A stretch of DNA of 64,000 nt from assembly GCA_002325375.1 (NCBI GenBank), contig DCRZ01000006.1, forward strand, positions 498,016 to 562,015. Direction: 5' to 3'. Position 1 is the first letter of the stretch, and each line of letters begins with the position of its first letter. The position numbers and the translations under genes were made by a program. Under the pieces are notes generated by a model. It searched no databases. It worked only from the letters and a program-made list of their open reading frames with translations, and was not told the origin of the DNA. The stretch is from Rhodospirillaceae bacterium UBA1479. Its GTDB lineage: Bacteria > Pseudomonadota > Alphaproteobacteria > Rhodospirillales > Casp-alpha2. This document shows positions 1 through 12,040 of this stretch, piece by piece.

Positions 1-154
1 TGGGCCCGATGATGGCGAGGATTTCATGTTCGCGCACGTCGAACGACACGTTGTCGAGCGCGCGCACGCCGCCGAACGACAGCGACACGTTCTCCACCTT
101 CATGATGACGTCGCCGATGACGCGTCCGGTGGGTGTCTGGGGGCCGTCCGGCAT
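1..154 (-). CDS. Branched-chain amino-acid-type ABC transporter ATP-binding protein, N-terminal fragment
   Basis: Only the first 51 codons lie in the window; the gene runs off the left edge. The start ATG is at 152-154 on the minus strand. The fragment has the usual beginning of an ABC ATPase: a strand with VENVSLSFGGVRALDNVSF at about residues 20-38, then LAIIGP at the edge, just before the expected Walker A. The SFGGVRAL segment resembles LivG. It lies 37 bp behind an acyl-CoA ligase gene on the same strand. Such ligases often sit in liv-type operons for aromatic or fatty acids, so the two are probably co-transcribed. The substrate cannot be told from this piece. Confidence 0.8.
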   Translation of the reverse strand, partial: MPDGPQTPTGRVIGDVIMKVENVSLSFGGVRALDNVSFDVREHEILAIIGP

Positions 155-191
155 TTAGGTTCCTTTCGTTCCTATGCGCCGCGGGTGCCGC

Positions 192-2153
192 TCATGCCGC
201 CGCCTGTGCCGCGCCGGGTGGGATCACCTTGGCGTCGCGGATTTTCAGATCGGCGTGGATGGTGTCCGTGCGGCCGTCTTCGAAGGTCACGGTCGCGGTG
301 ACCTCGCAATGGTCCTGGTCCGAATAAAGGGCGGCGATCAGGTCGCCGTAGCGTTCGGTGATGACACTGCGCCGAACCTTGCGGGTGCGCGTCAACTCGC
401 CGTCGTCGGCGTCCAGTTCCTTGTGCAGGATCAGGAACCGTTTGATCTGCGATCCCGCCAGCTTGTCATCCTGGGCCAGGTCGGCGTTGACCTTGTCGAC
501 GCAGTCGGCGACCAGTTCCAGAACCTCGGGCCGGCCGGCCAGGTCCGTATAGCCCGTATAGGCGAGGCCGCGCCGTTCGGCCCAGTTGCCGACCGCTTCC
601 AGATCCATGTTGATGAACGCCGCGACATAGTCCCGCCCATCGCCGAAGGTCACGGCTTCGGATACGAAGGGGAAGAATTTAAGTTTGTTTTCCAGGTACT
701 TGGGGGCGAACAGCGTGCCGTCCGTCAGCCTGCCCACGTCCTTGGCCCGGTCGATGATCTTAAGATGTCCGTCGGCGTCCAGGAACCCGGCGTCGCCGGT
801 ATGGACCCAGCCGTCGGCGGTCTTGGTCTCGGCGGTGGCATCGTCGTCCTTGTAATAGGCGTGAAACACGCCGGGGCTCTTGAACAGGACCTCGCCCGTA
901 TCGGCGATGCGGATGTCGACCCCCGGGGCCGGCACGCCCACGGAATCGGAGCGGATGTCGCCGTTGGGCTGAATGGTGATGAACACCGAGGCCTCGGTCG
1001 AGCCGTACAGCTGCTTCAGGTTCAGGCCGAGCGAGCGGTAGAAATCGAAGATGTCGGGGCCGATGGCCTCACCCGCCGTATAGCCCAGCCGCATGCGCGT
1101 CAGGCCCAGAACGTTCTTAAGCGGCCCATAGACCAGGAATTCACCCAGCCGGTATTTCACACGGTCCGCGAAAGGGACCGGCTTGCCGTCCAGGATGTCG
1201 CGCCCGACCCGGCCGGCCAGGTCCATGAAATAATGGAACATGCGCTGTTTCCAGGGGGCCGCGTCCTCGATCCGGATCATCACCGTGGTCAGGATGTTTT
1301 CGAAGATGCGCGGCGGCGCGAAGAAATAGGTCGGGCCGATTTCACGCAGATCCTGCAGTACCGTTTCCGCACTTTCCGGGCAGGCGACGCAGAACCCGTG
1401 GGTGAAGGCCTGGGCGACCGAGAAGATGTGGTCGCCGACCCAGGCCATGGGCAGATAGGCCAGCATCTCGTCGTCGTCCGTCAGGCCTTCCCAGTCGGCG
1501 GCGTTGCGCGCCGTCTGGATCAGGTTGTCGGCGCTTAACATGACGCCCTTGGGCCGGCCCGTGGTGCCCGAGGTATAAACCATGATGGCCAGATCCCCGC
1601 CGGCGCCCTTGGCGACCTCGCCGTCGTAGAATCCGGCATTGGCCGCATCAAAGGCGCGCCCCTTGTCCTGGACGTCGGCGTACAGGTGGAGGAAATCCTG
1701 CGTGTAATGACGCATACCGCGGGGGAAATGATAAATGATCGTTTCCAAGAGCGGCAGGCGGTCCTTGATCTCCAGCAGCTTGTCGACCTGCTCCTGGTTC
1801 TCGACCACGGCGAAACGGCATTCCGCGTGCGCCAGCACGTATTGCATCTCGTCGGCGACGGAATCCTGATAGATCGGTACCGGCACGCCGCCCACGGCCT
1901 GGGCCGCCGGCATGGACCAGTACAGATGGGGCCGGTTGTCGCCGATGATGGCCAACCGGTCGCCCCGCTTGAATCCCAACGCCGCCAGGCCACAGGCGAG
2001 TGCGCGGACCTCGTCGGCGACCTCGGACCATGTCCAGGTCTGCCAGATCCCGTAATCTTTTTCGCGGCTTGCGGGTTTGCCCCCCCGGATGCGCGCGTTC
2101 GCGGCCAACAGTTTGGGAAAAGTGTCTAGGCCCGCCGCATGATCGCCGGACAT
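192..2153 (-). CDS. AMP-dependent acyl-CoA synthetase (long-chain fatty acid/aromatic acid-CoA ligase type)
   Basis: A 653-residue member of the ANL adenylating family, which activates a carboxylic acid to acyl-AMP and then to acyl-CoA. The P-loop-like motif YTSGTTGRPKGVM is at residues 193-205, the YGSTEAS motif lies near residue 378, and the hinge region GWVHTGDAGFLDADG near 446 is followed by the IIDRAKD stretch. The length fits the FadD15/AMP-ligase subfamily found beside liv-type ABC transporters. The start ATG at 2153 is preceded by AGGGAGA at a good distance. The next gene, 37 bp downstream, is a LivG-like ATPase, which suggests uptake plus CoA activation of one substrate. The acid cannot be named from sequence alone. 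Confidence 0.88.
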   Translation of the reverse strand: MSGDHAAGLDTFPKLLAANARIRGGKPASREKDYGIWQTWTWSEVADEVRALACGLAALGFKRGDRLAIIGDNRPHLYWSMPAAQAVGGVPVPIYQDSVADEMQYVLAHAECRFAVVENQEQVDKLLEIKDRLPLLETIIYHFPRGMRHYTQDFLHLYADVQDKGRAFDAANAGFYDGEVAKGAGGDLAIMVYTSGTTGRPKGVMLSADNLIQTARNAADWEGLTDDDEMLAYLPMAWVGDHIFSVAQAFTHGFCVACPESAETVLQDLREIGPTYFFAPPRIFENILTTVMIRIEDAAPWKQRMFHYFMDLAGRVGRDILDGKPVPFADRVKYRLGEFLVYGPLKNVLGLTRMRLGYTAGEAIGPDIFDFYRSLGLNLKQLYGSTEASVFITIQPNGDIRSDSVGVPAPGVDIRIADTGEVLFKSPGVFHAYYKDDDATAETKTADGWVHTGDAGFLDADGHLKIIDRAKDVGRLTDGTLFAPKYLENKLKFFPFVSEAVTFGDGRDYVAAFINMDLEAVGNWAERRGLAYTGYTDLAGRPEVLELVADCVDKVNADLAQDDKLAGSQIKRFLILHKELDADDGELTRTRKVRRSVITERYGDLIAALYSDQDHCEVTATVTFEDGRTDTIHADLKIRDAKVIPPGAAQAAA

Positions 2154-2571
2154 CGATGTCTCCCTGTAAATCCTCAGCCTTCTTAAGTCAGATGTGCTTT
2201 AGGATTTTTTTATGGTCGACGCCTCTTGCCGAGCGCTATGGGGAAATAGGATGCAGATTGCCCCGAAAGACGCAAGCCGAAATGTCCCGGCGCTGAACAG
2301 GCATGTATGAGTTTTCGCAGTTGACGCTGCGTCATCTTACGGTCCGACGGAGCCGATGCGGGGACAATCATCCCCGGTGACGCCGTGCAGATCATCGCAT
2401 GCAATGGATATGAAGAATGGGGAGGTGCCGCTGCGCTTAGCGCGCCGGCGGCAGCACCGAATTCAGGGAGCGCCCGGTGAGATGCGTTTCAGGACGTCGA
2501 CGCATCTCACCGGGGCGCAAGTTCCCGTTCTAATTCTCGGCCAATAACGGTGCCGCGAACCTAACCGATAT
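2154..2571. other. Intergenic region between acyl-CoA ligase and acnB; no convincing gene
   Basis: This 418-bp stretch separates the ligase start from the acnB stop. It should carry the ligase promoter (minus strand) near an AT-rich patch around 2190-2215, but I cannot fix hexamers. The short ORFs here have no recognisable protein features and I do not call them. The only clear structure is the inverted repeat at 2473-2514. Confidence 0.5.
2473..2514. repeat. Perfect 14-bp inverted repeat (hairpin) downstream of acnB
   Basis: CCCGGTGAGATGCG (2473-2486) is exactly complementary to CGCATCTCACCGGG (2501-2514), with a 14-nt loop. It lies about 58 bp past the acnB stop codon. No T-run follows on either strand, so it is not a textbook intrinsic terminator. 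It could protect the acnB 3' end, serve as a REP-like element, or bind a protein. Confidence 0.6.
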
Positions 2572-5337
2572 TTACGCCAGCGGCGGCGTGAACTTGGTCA
2601 GGTTGATGCCATCCACCGCGGACTTGTACTCGTCAACGCTGGGTGTCCGCCCGAGGATCGTCGACAACACCACGACCGGGGTCGACGCCAGCAGCGATTC
2701 CCCTTTCTTTTCATCGGAGTCCGCCACGACCCGGCCCTGGAACAGGCGGGTCGAGGTGGCCATGACCGTGTCGCCCTTTTCCGCTTTTTCCTGGTTGCCC
2801 ATGCACAGGTTGCAGCCGGGACGCTCCAGATAAAGGGTGTTCTCGTAAGCTTTACGCGCCTCGGTCTTGGGTGACGTGTCGTCGAACTCGAACCCGGCGT
2901 ACTTTTGCAGGATTTCCCAGTCGCCTTCCGCCTTCAGCTCATCGACGATGTTGTAGGTCGGCGGGGCGACAACCAGGGGCGCGTTGAATTCGATCTTGCC
3001 ATTGGCCTTTTCCAGGTTCCGGAACATCTGCGCGACGATGTTCAGGTCACCTTTGTGCACCATGCAGGAGCCGACGAAGCCCAAATCGACTTTCTTGTTG
3101 CCGCCGTAATAGGAAATCGGGCGGATGGTGTCGTGGGTATAGCGTTTCGCCACGTCGATATTGTTGACGTCGGGGTCGGCGATCATCGGCTCGTTGATCT
3201 GGTCCAGGTCGACGACGACTTCCGCATGGTATTTGGCGTTGTCGTCCGGCCGCAGCGCGGGCTGCTCTCCGGATTTGATTTGCGCGATGCGTTTGTCCGC
3301 CTTGTCGATCAGCCCTTGAAGCATCCCTGACGGGATTTCCATGCCCTTGTCGATCATGATCTGGATGCGGGACTTGGCGATTTCCAGGGACTCGATCAGG
3401 GTTTCATCATTGGAAATACAGATCGACGCCTTGGCCTTCATCTCGGCGGTCCAGTCGGTGAAGGTGAAGGCCTGGTCCGCCAGCAGCGTGCCGATGTGCA
3501 CTTCGATGATGCGGCCCTGGAAAACGTTTTCCCCGTCGAACTGGGCCAGCATCTGGGCCTGGGTCGCGTGGACCACGTCCCGGAAATCCATGTGGTCGGC
3601 CATCTTGCCTTTGAAGGTCACCTTGACGGATTCAGGAACGGTGATGTTCGCCATGCCCAAGGCCAGCGCCAGCGCAACGGTGCCCGAGTCGGCCCCGAAG
3701 GCGACGCCTTTGGACATCCGGGTGTGCGAATCGCCGCCGATGATGATCGCCCGGTCGTCGACGGTGATGTCGTTCAAGACCTTGTGGATGACGTCCGTCA
3801 TGGCCGGGTAGACGCCTTTCGGGTCGCGGCCGGTGACCAGCCCGAACTTGTTCATGAAGGCCATAAGCTTGGGCGTATTGGCCTGCGCCTTACTGTCCCA
3901 CACGGAGGCCGTGTGACAGCCGGACTGGTAGGCGCCGTCCAGAACCGGGGAGATCACGGTCGCGGCCATGGCCTCCAGCTCCTGGACGGTCATCGGGCCG
4001 GTCGTGTCTTGCGATCCGACGATGTTGACCTTCACCATGGCGTCGGAACCGGCGTGCAGAACGGTTCCTTCCGGAACGCCCACGGCATTGTTGTTGAAGA
4101 TTTTCTCGACCGCCGTCAGACCCTGGCCCGGGTGGGAAACCACCTTGGCGGGCGCGAACACCGGTTTCGGTTCTACGCCCAGCGTTTCGGCGGCGAAGAT
4201 CTGGAGTTTCTTGCCGAAGTCGATGGCATAGGAGCCGCCGGCCTTCATGAACTCAATCGATTGCGGCGAGAAGGCCTTCGAAACGTCGGCCAGTTCTTCG
4301 GTGCCGTCTTCGTTCAGGAGCTTCTTGGCTTTCGTATCGATGGTCAGGGTCGTGCCCGTGGCGACGGAGTATTTTTCCTCCAGCACGGGGCTGCCGTCGT
4401 TGTTGATGATGGCGTTGCCGTTCTCATCAACCTTTTTGACCCAGTTCTTAAGGTCCACGCCGATGCCGCCGGTGACGCCCACCGTGGTCTGGAAGATCGG
4501 CGAAATACCGTTGGTGCCGGCGACGATCGGCGCGATGTTGACGAACGGCACGTAGGGGCTGGCCTGCTCGCCCATCCACAACGCCACGTTATTGATCCCG
4601 GACATGCGCGACGAGCCGACGCCCATGGTGCCTTTCTCGGCGATCAGCATCAGGCGCTTGCCTGGATGCTGAAGTTTGAGTGCCTGGATCTCTTTCTGGG
4701 CTTTTTCCGAAATGAAGCTTTTGCCGTGCAATTCCCGGTCGGCGCGGGAATGCGCCTCGGCGCCCGGGGACATCAGGTCGGTGGAGATATCGCCTTCCGC
4801 CGCGACGTAGGTCACGACGTCGATTTTGTCCTCAATCTCCGGCAACTTGGTGAAGAATTCGGCATCGGCGTAACTTTGCAGGATATCCTTGGCGATCGGG
4901 TTTCCGGCCTTGTAGGCCGCTTGCAGGCGGTCCGTGTCCGCGTCGTACAGGAAAACCTGGGTTTTCAGAACGTCGGCCGCGGCCTTGGCGATGTCGGCAT
5001 CATCGCCCAGCGCCAAATCCAGCAATACCTCGACCGACGGCCCGCCCTTCATGTGCGAAAGAAGCTCGAACGCGAAATCCCGCGTGATCTCCTTGACGTC
5101 GGCCTGGCCGAGAATGATCTCTTTCAGGAAGGCCGCCTTGACGCCGGCAGCGCTCGTCGTTCCCGGCAACGTGTTGTAAATAAAGAACTTCAGAGAGTCT
5201 TCCCGATGCGCGTTCCCAGTGTCCTTGATCTGCGCGATCAGTTCTTCGACAAGCGCGCCGTCTTCGATCGGTTTCGGATGCAAATCCTGCTTTTTACGTT
5301 CTGCGATTTCGGCCAAATAATCCGTGTACAAGCTCAT
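2572..5337 (-). CDS. acnB: Aconitate hydratase B / 2-methylisocitrate dehydratase
   Basis: A 921-residue protein of the AcnB family, which interconverts citrate and isocitrate in the TCA cycle using a [4Fe-4S] cluster; family members also hydrate 2-methyl-cis-aconitate. AcnB features include the N-terminal HEAT-like helical domain with the swivel domain placed before the catalytic core, the GGDSHTRMS segment, and near the C-terminus the cluster-ligand region CNLCMGNQEKAEKGD. It is somewhat longer than the Escherichia coli protein (865 residues). The start ATG at 5337 has GGAG about six bases upstream. It is divergent from acnA across a 443-bp gap, so both unrelated-architecture aconitases sit together. 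Confidence 0.97.
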   Translation of the reverse strand: MSLYTDYLAEIAERKKQDLHPKPIEDGALVEELIAQIKDTGNAHREDSLKFFIYNTLPGTTSAAGVKAAFLKEIILGQADVKEITRDFAFELLSHMKGGPSVEVLLDLALGDDADIAKAAADVLKTQVFLYDADTDRLQAAYKAGNPIAKDILQSYADAEFFTKLPEIEDKIDVVTYVAAEGDISTDLMSPGAEAHSRADRELHGKSFISEKAQKEIQALKLQHPGKRLMLIAEKGTMGVGSSRMSGINNVALWMGEQASPYVPFVNIAPIVAGTNGISPIFQTTVGVTGGIGVDLKNWVKKVDENGNAIINNDGSPVLEEKYSVATGTTLTIDTKAKKLLNEDGTEELADVSKAFSPQSIEFMKAGGSYAIDFGKKLQIFAAETLGVEPKPVFAPAKVVSHPGQGLTAVEKIFNNNAVGVPEGTVLHAGSDAMVKVNIVGSQDTTGPMTVQELEAMAATVISPVLDGAYQSGCHTASVWDSKAQANTPKLMAFMNKFGLVTGRDPKGVYPAMTDVIHKVLNDITVDDRAIIIGGDSHTRMSKGVAFGADSGTVALALALGMANITVPESVKVTFKGKMADHMDFRDVVHATQAQMLAQFDGENVFQGRIIEVHIGTLLADQAFTFTDWTAEMKAKASICISNDETLIESLEIAKSRIQIMIDKGMEIPSGMLQGLIDKADKRIAQIKSGEQPALRPDDNAKYHAEVVVDLDQINEPMIADPDVNNIDVAKRYTHDTIRPISYYGGNKKVDLGFVGSCMVHKGDLNIVAQMFRNLEKANGKIEFNAPLVVAPPTYNIVDELKAEGDWEILQKYAGFEFDDTSPKTEARKAYENTLYLERPGCNLCMGNQEKAEKGDTVMATSTRLFQGRVVADSDEKKGESLLASTPVVVLSTILGRTPSVDEYKSAVDGINLTKFTPPLA

Positions 5338-5780
5338 GATTGCTCCGCAATTCTGGGTGTTCTCGACAAATCAACGGCGGATCGGGTGAGCGATCTCGCC
5401 AAAAACGCGCCGGGGATGGTTTAGTTTAGCCTAGTTCGGCTTGCAAGGTGAATCCAATCGCTTGATATGTTAGGGTTTAGTCCGGTTTCATTCCGAATAA
5501 GCGGCCATGCCGGGATCAGACGAAAACAGAGCGATTGGCTTGAAAATCCCCTTATCGCTCCGCTTGGGTGATTAAACGTAAACGCCAATAGAAACCTTCA
5601 CCGCAGAGGGTTCCTGATAAGGGGCGCGGATTTGCCCTCCGCCCTTGCATGGGCGTGACGAGTTATCCGCTTCCTGGTTGACCTGGCCCGCGGCGCACCA
5701 TAGCTATAGACAGAAGGGGGATTAGTGCTAAGTCCAGCATGCGCAAAATCATGCGCGAGCGCCAAGCGGAGGTTCCCCAT
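5338..5780. promoter_or_regulatory. Divergent acnB/acnA control region with a likely acnA promoter
   Basis: A 443-bp region between the two aconitase genes. On the plus strand TTGACC at 5678-5683 and TAGCTA at 5701-5706, separated by 17 bp, form a plausible sigma-70 promoter for acnA, giving a leader of about 70 nt. The acnB promoter on the minus strand probably lies around 5420-5460, where TTGGAT and TAGGCT occur 18 bp apart, but this is weak. No gene is evident here. Confidence 0.5.
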
Positions 5781-8468
<2,688 letters not shown>

Positions 8469-8490
8469 GGGTTCGCACCACCGAACAGAG

Positions 8491-8519
8491 AAGGCCGGCC
8501 CGCTTGGGCCGGCCTTTTT
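8491..8519 (+). terminator. Intrinsic terminator of acnA
   Basis: GGCCGGCC, a short loop, GGCCGGCC and then TTTTT form a classic GC hairpin plus T-run 22 bp past the acnA stop. Confidence 0.9.
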
Positions 8520-8700
8520 CGTGGCCGCGGGGTGCTTCCAATTGCCGTTCCACCTTCATGGCTCTGTCATCACGGGTTCATCTTGGAAACCTATGGTCCC
8601 GGCAAGCGGCGATGGCGGCCGGACCCGGGGGGGACGCGGGCATGCGGGACGCCTGACGCCGATCTCGAACCCCTGTGCGGCCAATGAGGAGTCCCACGCG

Positions 8701-8901
8701 ATGAACGAAGTGGCAATGATGTCTCGATATTACCTGAACCCCAGGCGCGAACCGCAGATGGACGATGTCCTGAGCGACCCCCTGGTCCATCTGGTCATGG
8801 CGCGTGATGGCGTGACCTTGGACGACATGCGCGACGTGGTGTCGTCGGCGCGCGCCCGGCTGTTGTTCCGCCAGATGCTGGCGGCGGAAAGTTCCTTCTA
8901 A
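8701..8901 (+). CDS. Small conserved-looking hypothetical protein (66 aa)
   Basis: A 66-residue soluble protein with no signal peptide or membrane segment. The ATG at 8701 is preceded by GAGGAG at about 10 bases, better than any upstream in-frame start. The sequence SDPLVHLVMARDGVTLDDM followed by an arginine-rich helix resembles small alphaproteobacterial proteins of the type 'DPLVxLLMxxDGV', which have no assigned role. It lies alone between the acnA terminator and a second hairpin. Function unknown. Confidence 0.65.
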   Translation: MNEVAMMSRYYLNPRREPQMDDVLSDPLVHLVMARDGVTLDDMRDVVSSARARLLFRQMLAAESSF

Positions 8902-8928
8902 ATAAAATTCCCTGGGAACGCGGCCCTG

Positions 8929-8965
8929 CGGCCCGGCGGAAAAACCGCCGGGCCGTCGGTCGTTT
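8929..8965 (+). terminator. Hairpin terminator between the small ORF and htpG
   Basis: CGGCCCGGCGG (8929-8939) pairs perfectly with CCGCCGGGCCG (8945-8955) around an AAAAA loop, followed by a short T-run in TCGGTCGTTTT. It lies between two convergent genes and probably ends the plus-strand transcript. Confidence 0.75.
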
Positions 8966-8968
8966 TGC

Positions 8969-10900
8969 TTAAGCCAAACCCTTGGCCATCAGATTGCTGA
9001 GCCGCCTGGAAAAGGCCTGGGCGTCGATCACCGGCTCGCCTTCCAGGATGCGTGCCTGATCGAGCAGCAGGAACGCCGCGTCGTCCAGCGCTGTGTCCTT
9101 GGCGTTTTTCGCCTCGGCCAGCTTGGCCAGCTTGGTGACCAGGGCGTGATCCGGGTTGAGTTCCAGAATGCGCGGCGACAGGTTCCGCCCGTCCAGCTGC
9201 TTGTGCTGTTTCAGCAGCCGTTCCAGGTTGATGTCCATATCGCCGTCGTCGGCGACCAGGCAGACCGCACTGTCGGTCAGGCGTTCCGACGGGCGCACGT
9301 CCTTGACCTTGTCGCCCAGCGCCACCTTGAACGCGGCGATCAGCTGGTCCATGCCGGGGGTCGCGGTTTTGTCGTCGGCCTTGTCCGCATCGTCCTTGGC
9401 CGCATCCTTATCGGCGTCCTTGGCCTTGGCGATCTTGGCCAGGTCGGCGCCGCCCCGGGTCGCCGATTTGAAGGCTTTTTCCTGGAACGCGCCGACGTGG
9501 GACAGCCAGAATTCATCCACCGGGTCGGTCATCAGCAGAACCTCGACCCCCTTGGCCTTGAAGCCTTCCAGCTGCGGGCTGGCGAGGGCCGCTTCCGGGT
9601 CTTCGCCGGAGATATAGAAGATCGCGTCCTGGCCGTCCTTCATGGCGGCGACATAATCGGCCAGGCTGATCCAGCCGTCGCGTTCCGAGCTTTTGAAGCG
9701 GGCAAGCTCCAAAATCTTCTCGCGGTTGTCGCCGTCTTCGTACAAGCCTTCCTTCAGCACGGGGCCGAAGGTTTCCCAGAACTTTTGATAGTCCTCGGGC
9801 TTCTTGTCCGCCGACTTCTTCAGTTCGCCGAAGATGCGCTTGGTCAGGCCCTGGGAAATTTTCGCGACCACGGGATTGTGCTGCATCATTTCGCGGCTGA
9901 CGTTGAGCGCCAGGTCTTCCGAGTCCACGACCCCCTTCACGAAGCGCAGGTAAGGCGGCAGCAGGCCTTCGCAATTGTCGGTGATGAACACCCGTTTGAC
10001 GTACAGCTTCACCTGTCCCGTGCGGTCCGGGTGGAACAGGTCGAACGGCCGCATGGAGGGAATGAACAGCAGGTTGGTATAGCTGACCACGCCCTCGACC
10101 CGGTTGTGCAGGGTCATCCAGGGGTCGTCGAAGGCATGGGCCGCATGGTGGTAGAATTCCGTGTACTGCTCGTCCGTCACGTCCTTCTTGTCGCGGGTCC
10201 AGATCGCCGACGCCGTGTTCAGGGTCTTTTCCGCGCTGTCCTTGCCGTCGCCGGCCAGAACGATGGGAATGCCGATATGGTCCGAATAGGTCCGCACGAT
10301 GTGTTCGATGCGGGCGGGCTCCAGATATTCCTTTTCGTCTTTCTTCAGATGCACGATGACGTCGGTGCCGCGGGTATCGCGCGCCGCATCCTCGATGGTG
10401 AATTCACCGCGCCCGTCGGACGCCCATTTGACGGCCGTGTCGGTGCCGGCCTTGCGGGTCACGACCTCGACCAAATCGGCGACCATGAAGGCGGAATAGA
10501 AGCCGACGCCGAACTGGCCGATCAGCGATACCGCCTTATCCTTGTCTTTCTTACCGTCGCCGGAAAGTCCTTCGACGAAAGCCTGCGTGCCCGACCGCGC
10601 GATGGTGCCCAGGATGCCGGTCAGCTCGTCCTTGTCCATGCCGACGCCGTTGTCGGAGACGGTCAGCGTCTTGGTTTTCTTGTCCAATGAAAGCGTGATG
10701 CGAAAGCCGGGATCGCCCTCGATCAGCTTGGGTTCGGTCAAGGCCCGGTAGCGCAGCTTGTCACAGGCGTCGGACGCGTTTGAGATCAGCTCGCGAAGGA
10801 AGATTTCCTTCTGGCTGTACAGCGAGTGGGCGACGATATCGAGAAGCTTGCCCACTTCCGCCTGAAAGGCATGGGTTTCGACTTTGGTTTCCGTGGTCAT
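8969..10900 (-). CDS. htpG: Molecular chaperone HtpG (bacterial Hsp90)
   Basis: A 643-residue Hsp90 homologue, an ATP-dependent cytoplasmic chaperone dimer. The N-terminal GHKL ATPase domain is clear: FLRELISNASDACDKLR near residues 35-51, DNGVGM near 90 and GQFGVGFYSAF near 130. Middle and dimerisation domains follow, with the usual linker. An Asp/Lys-rich insertion (repeats of DAD/KDA) lies before the C-terminal domain. I chose the ATG at 10900 (MTTETKVETH) because homology starts there; the longer reading frame upstream is low-quality sequence. It is divergent from pcm. Confidence 0.96.
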   Translation of the reverse strand: MTTETKVETHAFQAEVGKLLDIVAHSLYSQKEIFLRELISNASDACDKLRYRALTEPKLIEGDPGFRITLSLDKKTKTLTVSDNGVGMDKDELTGILGTIARSGTQAFVEGLSGDGKKDKDKAVSLIGQFGVGFYSAFMVADLVEVVTRKAGTDTAVKWASDGRGEFTIEDAARDTRGTDVIVHLKKDEKEYLEPARIEHIVRTYSDHIGIPIVLAGDGKDSAEKTLNTASAIWTRDKKDVTDEQYTEFYHHAAHAFDDPWMTLHNRVEGVVSYTNLLFIPSMRPFDLFHPDRTGQVKLYVKRVFITDNCEGLLPPYLRFVKGVVDSEDLALNVSREMMQHNPVVAKISQGLTKRIFGELKKSADKKPEDYQKFWETFGPVLKEGLYEDGDNREKILELARFKSSERDGWISLADYVAAMKDGQDAIFYISGEDPEAALASPQLEGFKAKGVEVLLMTDPVDEFWLSHVGAFQEKAFKSATRGGADLAKIAKAKDADKDAAKDDADKADDKTATPGMDQLIAAFKVALGDKVKDVRPSERLTDSAVCLVADDGDMDINLERLLKQHKQLDGRNLSPRILELNPDHALVTKLAKLAEAKNAKDTALDDAAFLLLDQARILEGEPVIDAQAFSRRLSNLMAKGLA

Positions 10901-11019
10901 GGCGCATTTACCCCCAATTCGTGGTCGCGGGGCGCCGGTTTCGGCGCGTCTTGCTCTTGGAGGGCGAGATATGTGACGCTGGGCCGAAGTTTGCAACCCC
11001 CGAAGGCGGCGGCAGCACC

Positions 11020-11694
11020 ATGGCGGAACACGATTCCTTCGCGGAAAAGCACCGGCGCCTGCTGGACGAAATCGCGCAGGACGCCCGCGAAACCGCGTTT
11101 TGGACCGGGCGCAAGGCGTTCTCGGACAACACCATGGCGGCCATGGCCGCCGTGCCCCGTCATGAATTCGTGCGGGATGGGGACGAAGTCGTCGCCTATA
11201 TCAACCGCCCGCAGCCGATCGGCCACGGCCAGACCATTTCCCAGCCTTATATCGTGGCCTTGATGACCGACCTGTTGGATCTCGACGGCACGGAAAAGGT
11301 GCTGGAGATCGGCACCGGGTCCGGCTATCAGGCGGCCGTGCTGGCCCATGCGGCGGCCCGGGTGTTCACGATCGAGGTCGTGGCCGAGCTGGGCTGGGCG
11401 GCGGCGGATCGGCTCAAGGCCCTGCAGTACGGCAACGTGTTCGTGCGCATCGGCGACGGCTATCAAGGCTGGCCCGAGGAAGCGCCCTTCGACGCGATCA
11501 TCGTGACGGCGGCGCCGGAGCGAATCCCCGAGGCGTTGATCGCCCAGCTTCGCCCCGGCGGACGCATGATCGTTCCCATCGGCCGCGCCCATGACCGCCA
11601 GACCCTGACCCTGGTGGTCAAGGGCCTGGACGGCAAGGTCACCGTCGACAGCGTCCTGCCCGTCGCCTTCGTGCCGATGGTGAAGGGGAAATAA
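11020..11694 (+). CDS. pcm: Protein-L-isoaspartate O-methyltransferase
   Basis: A 224-residue SAM-dependent methyltransferase that repairs isoaspartyl residues in aged proteins. PCMT features are the N-terminal helix with AVPRHEFV near residue 46, the substrate loop with IGHGQTISQPYIVALM near 68-83, and SAM motif I VLEIGTGSGYQAAVLA near 96-111. The C-terminal LRPGGRMIVPIG is also typical. The ATG at 11020 gives a normal length; the in-frame extension upstream overlaps the htpG promoter. Protein repair next to a chaperone gene is a sensible pairing. Confidence 0.93.
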   Translation: MAEHDSFAEKHRRLLDEIAQDARETAFWTGRKAFSDNTMAAMAAVPRHEFVRDGDEVVAYINRPQPIGHGQTISQPYIVALMTDLLDLDGTEKVLEIGTGSGYQAAVLAHAAARVFTIEVVAELGWAAADRLKALQYGNVFVRIGDGYQGWPEEAPFDAIIVTAAPERIPEALIAQLRPGGRMIVPIGRAHDRQTLTLVVKGLDGKVTVDSVLPVAFVPMVKGK

Positions 11695-11695
11695 C

Positions 11696-12040
11696 TTAGT
11701 ACCCCGACCCGCATAGGCAGCCGGGGACGAAACCGCCACAGAACGAAACGTAGTTGCAGCAGACTTGCCCTGTGATGGTTCGGCAACAACAAGACAGTGG
11801 GGATTGTTCTAGTTCGTCCTTCACTCTCATCGGATCGGAGAGGATATAGGAAATTATGAACTGGCTCCGACTCGATTTCTGACAACTCTGATCCGAGGGC
11901 GTTGGCAGAGACGGTTCTTGGAAGATTGTCTGATAGGTGCAAATGTCCGCACCCCCCTCGTCAGCGAGCAAACTATTATGCCAGCCTACGCAGAATCCGA
12001 TGGCACAGATAAATACGATGAGACGGGATAAGTTGGTCAT
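11696..12040 (-). CDS. Small secreted cysteine-rich protein, function unknown
   Basis: A 114-residue protein with an N-terminal hydrophobic signal (LIVFICAIGFCVGWHNSLLA) and a mature part with many cysteines, including CCC, CC and a C-terminal CGGFVPGCLCGSGY. The start at 12040 has GGAGGAGCA directly before the ATG and overlaps the stop of the upstream gene as ATGA, so translation is coupled. Base composition is clearly lower in GC than the neighbours. I recognise no family. The cysteines suggest disulfides in the periplasm or metal binding. Confidence 0.65.
   Translation of the reverse strand: MTNLSRLIVFICAIGFCVGWHNSLLADEGGADICTYQTIFQEPSLPTPSDQSCQKSSRSQFIISYILSDPMRVKDELEQSPLSCCCRTITGQVCCNYVSFCGGFVPGCLCGSGY

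Noticed and set aside
2210..2404. Possible small protein gene in the gap before acnB
   Set aside because: No ribosome site, no recognisable feature, and its codon use differs from real genes nearby.
10780..11019. Upstream extension of the pcm reading frame
   Set aside because: It overlaps the 5' part of htpG and its start region and has no similarity to methyltransferases; ATG 11020 gives the normal family length.
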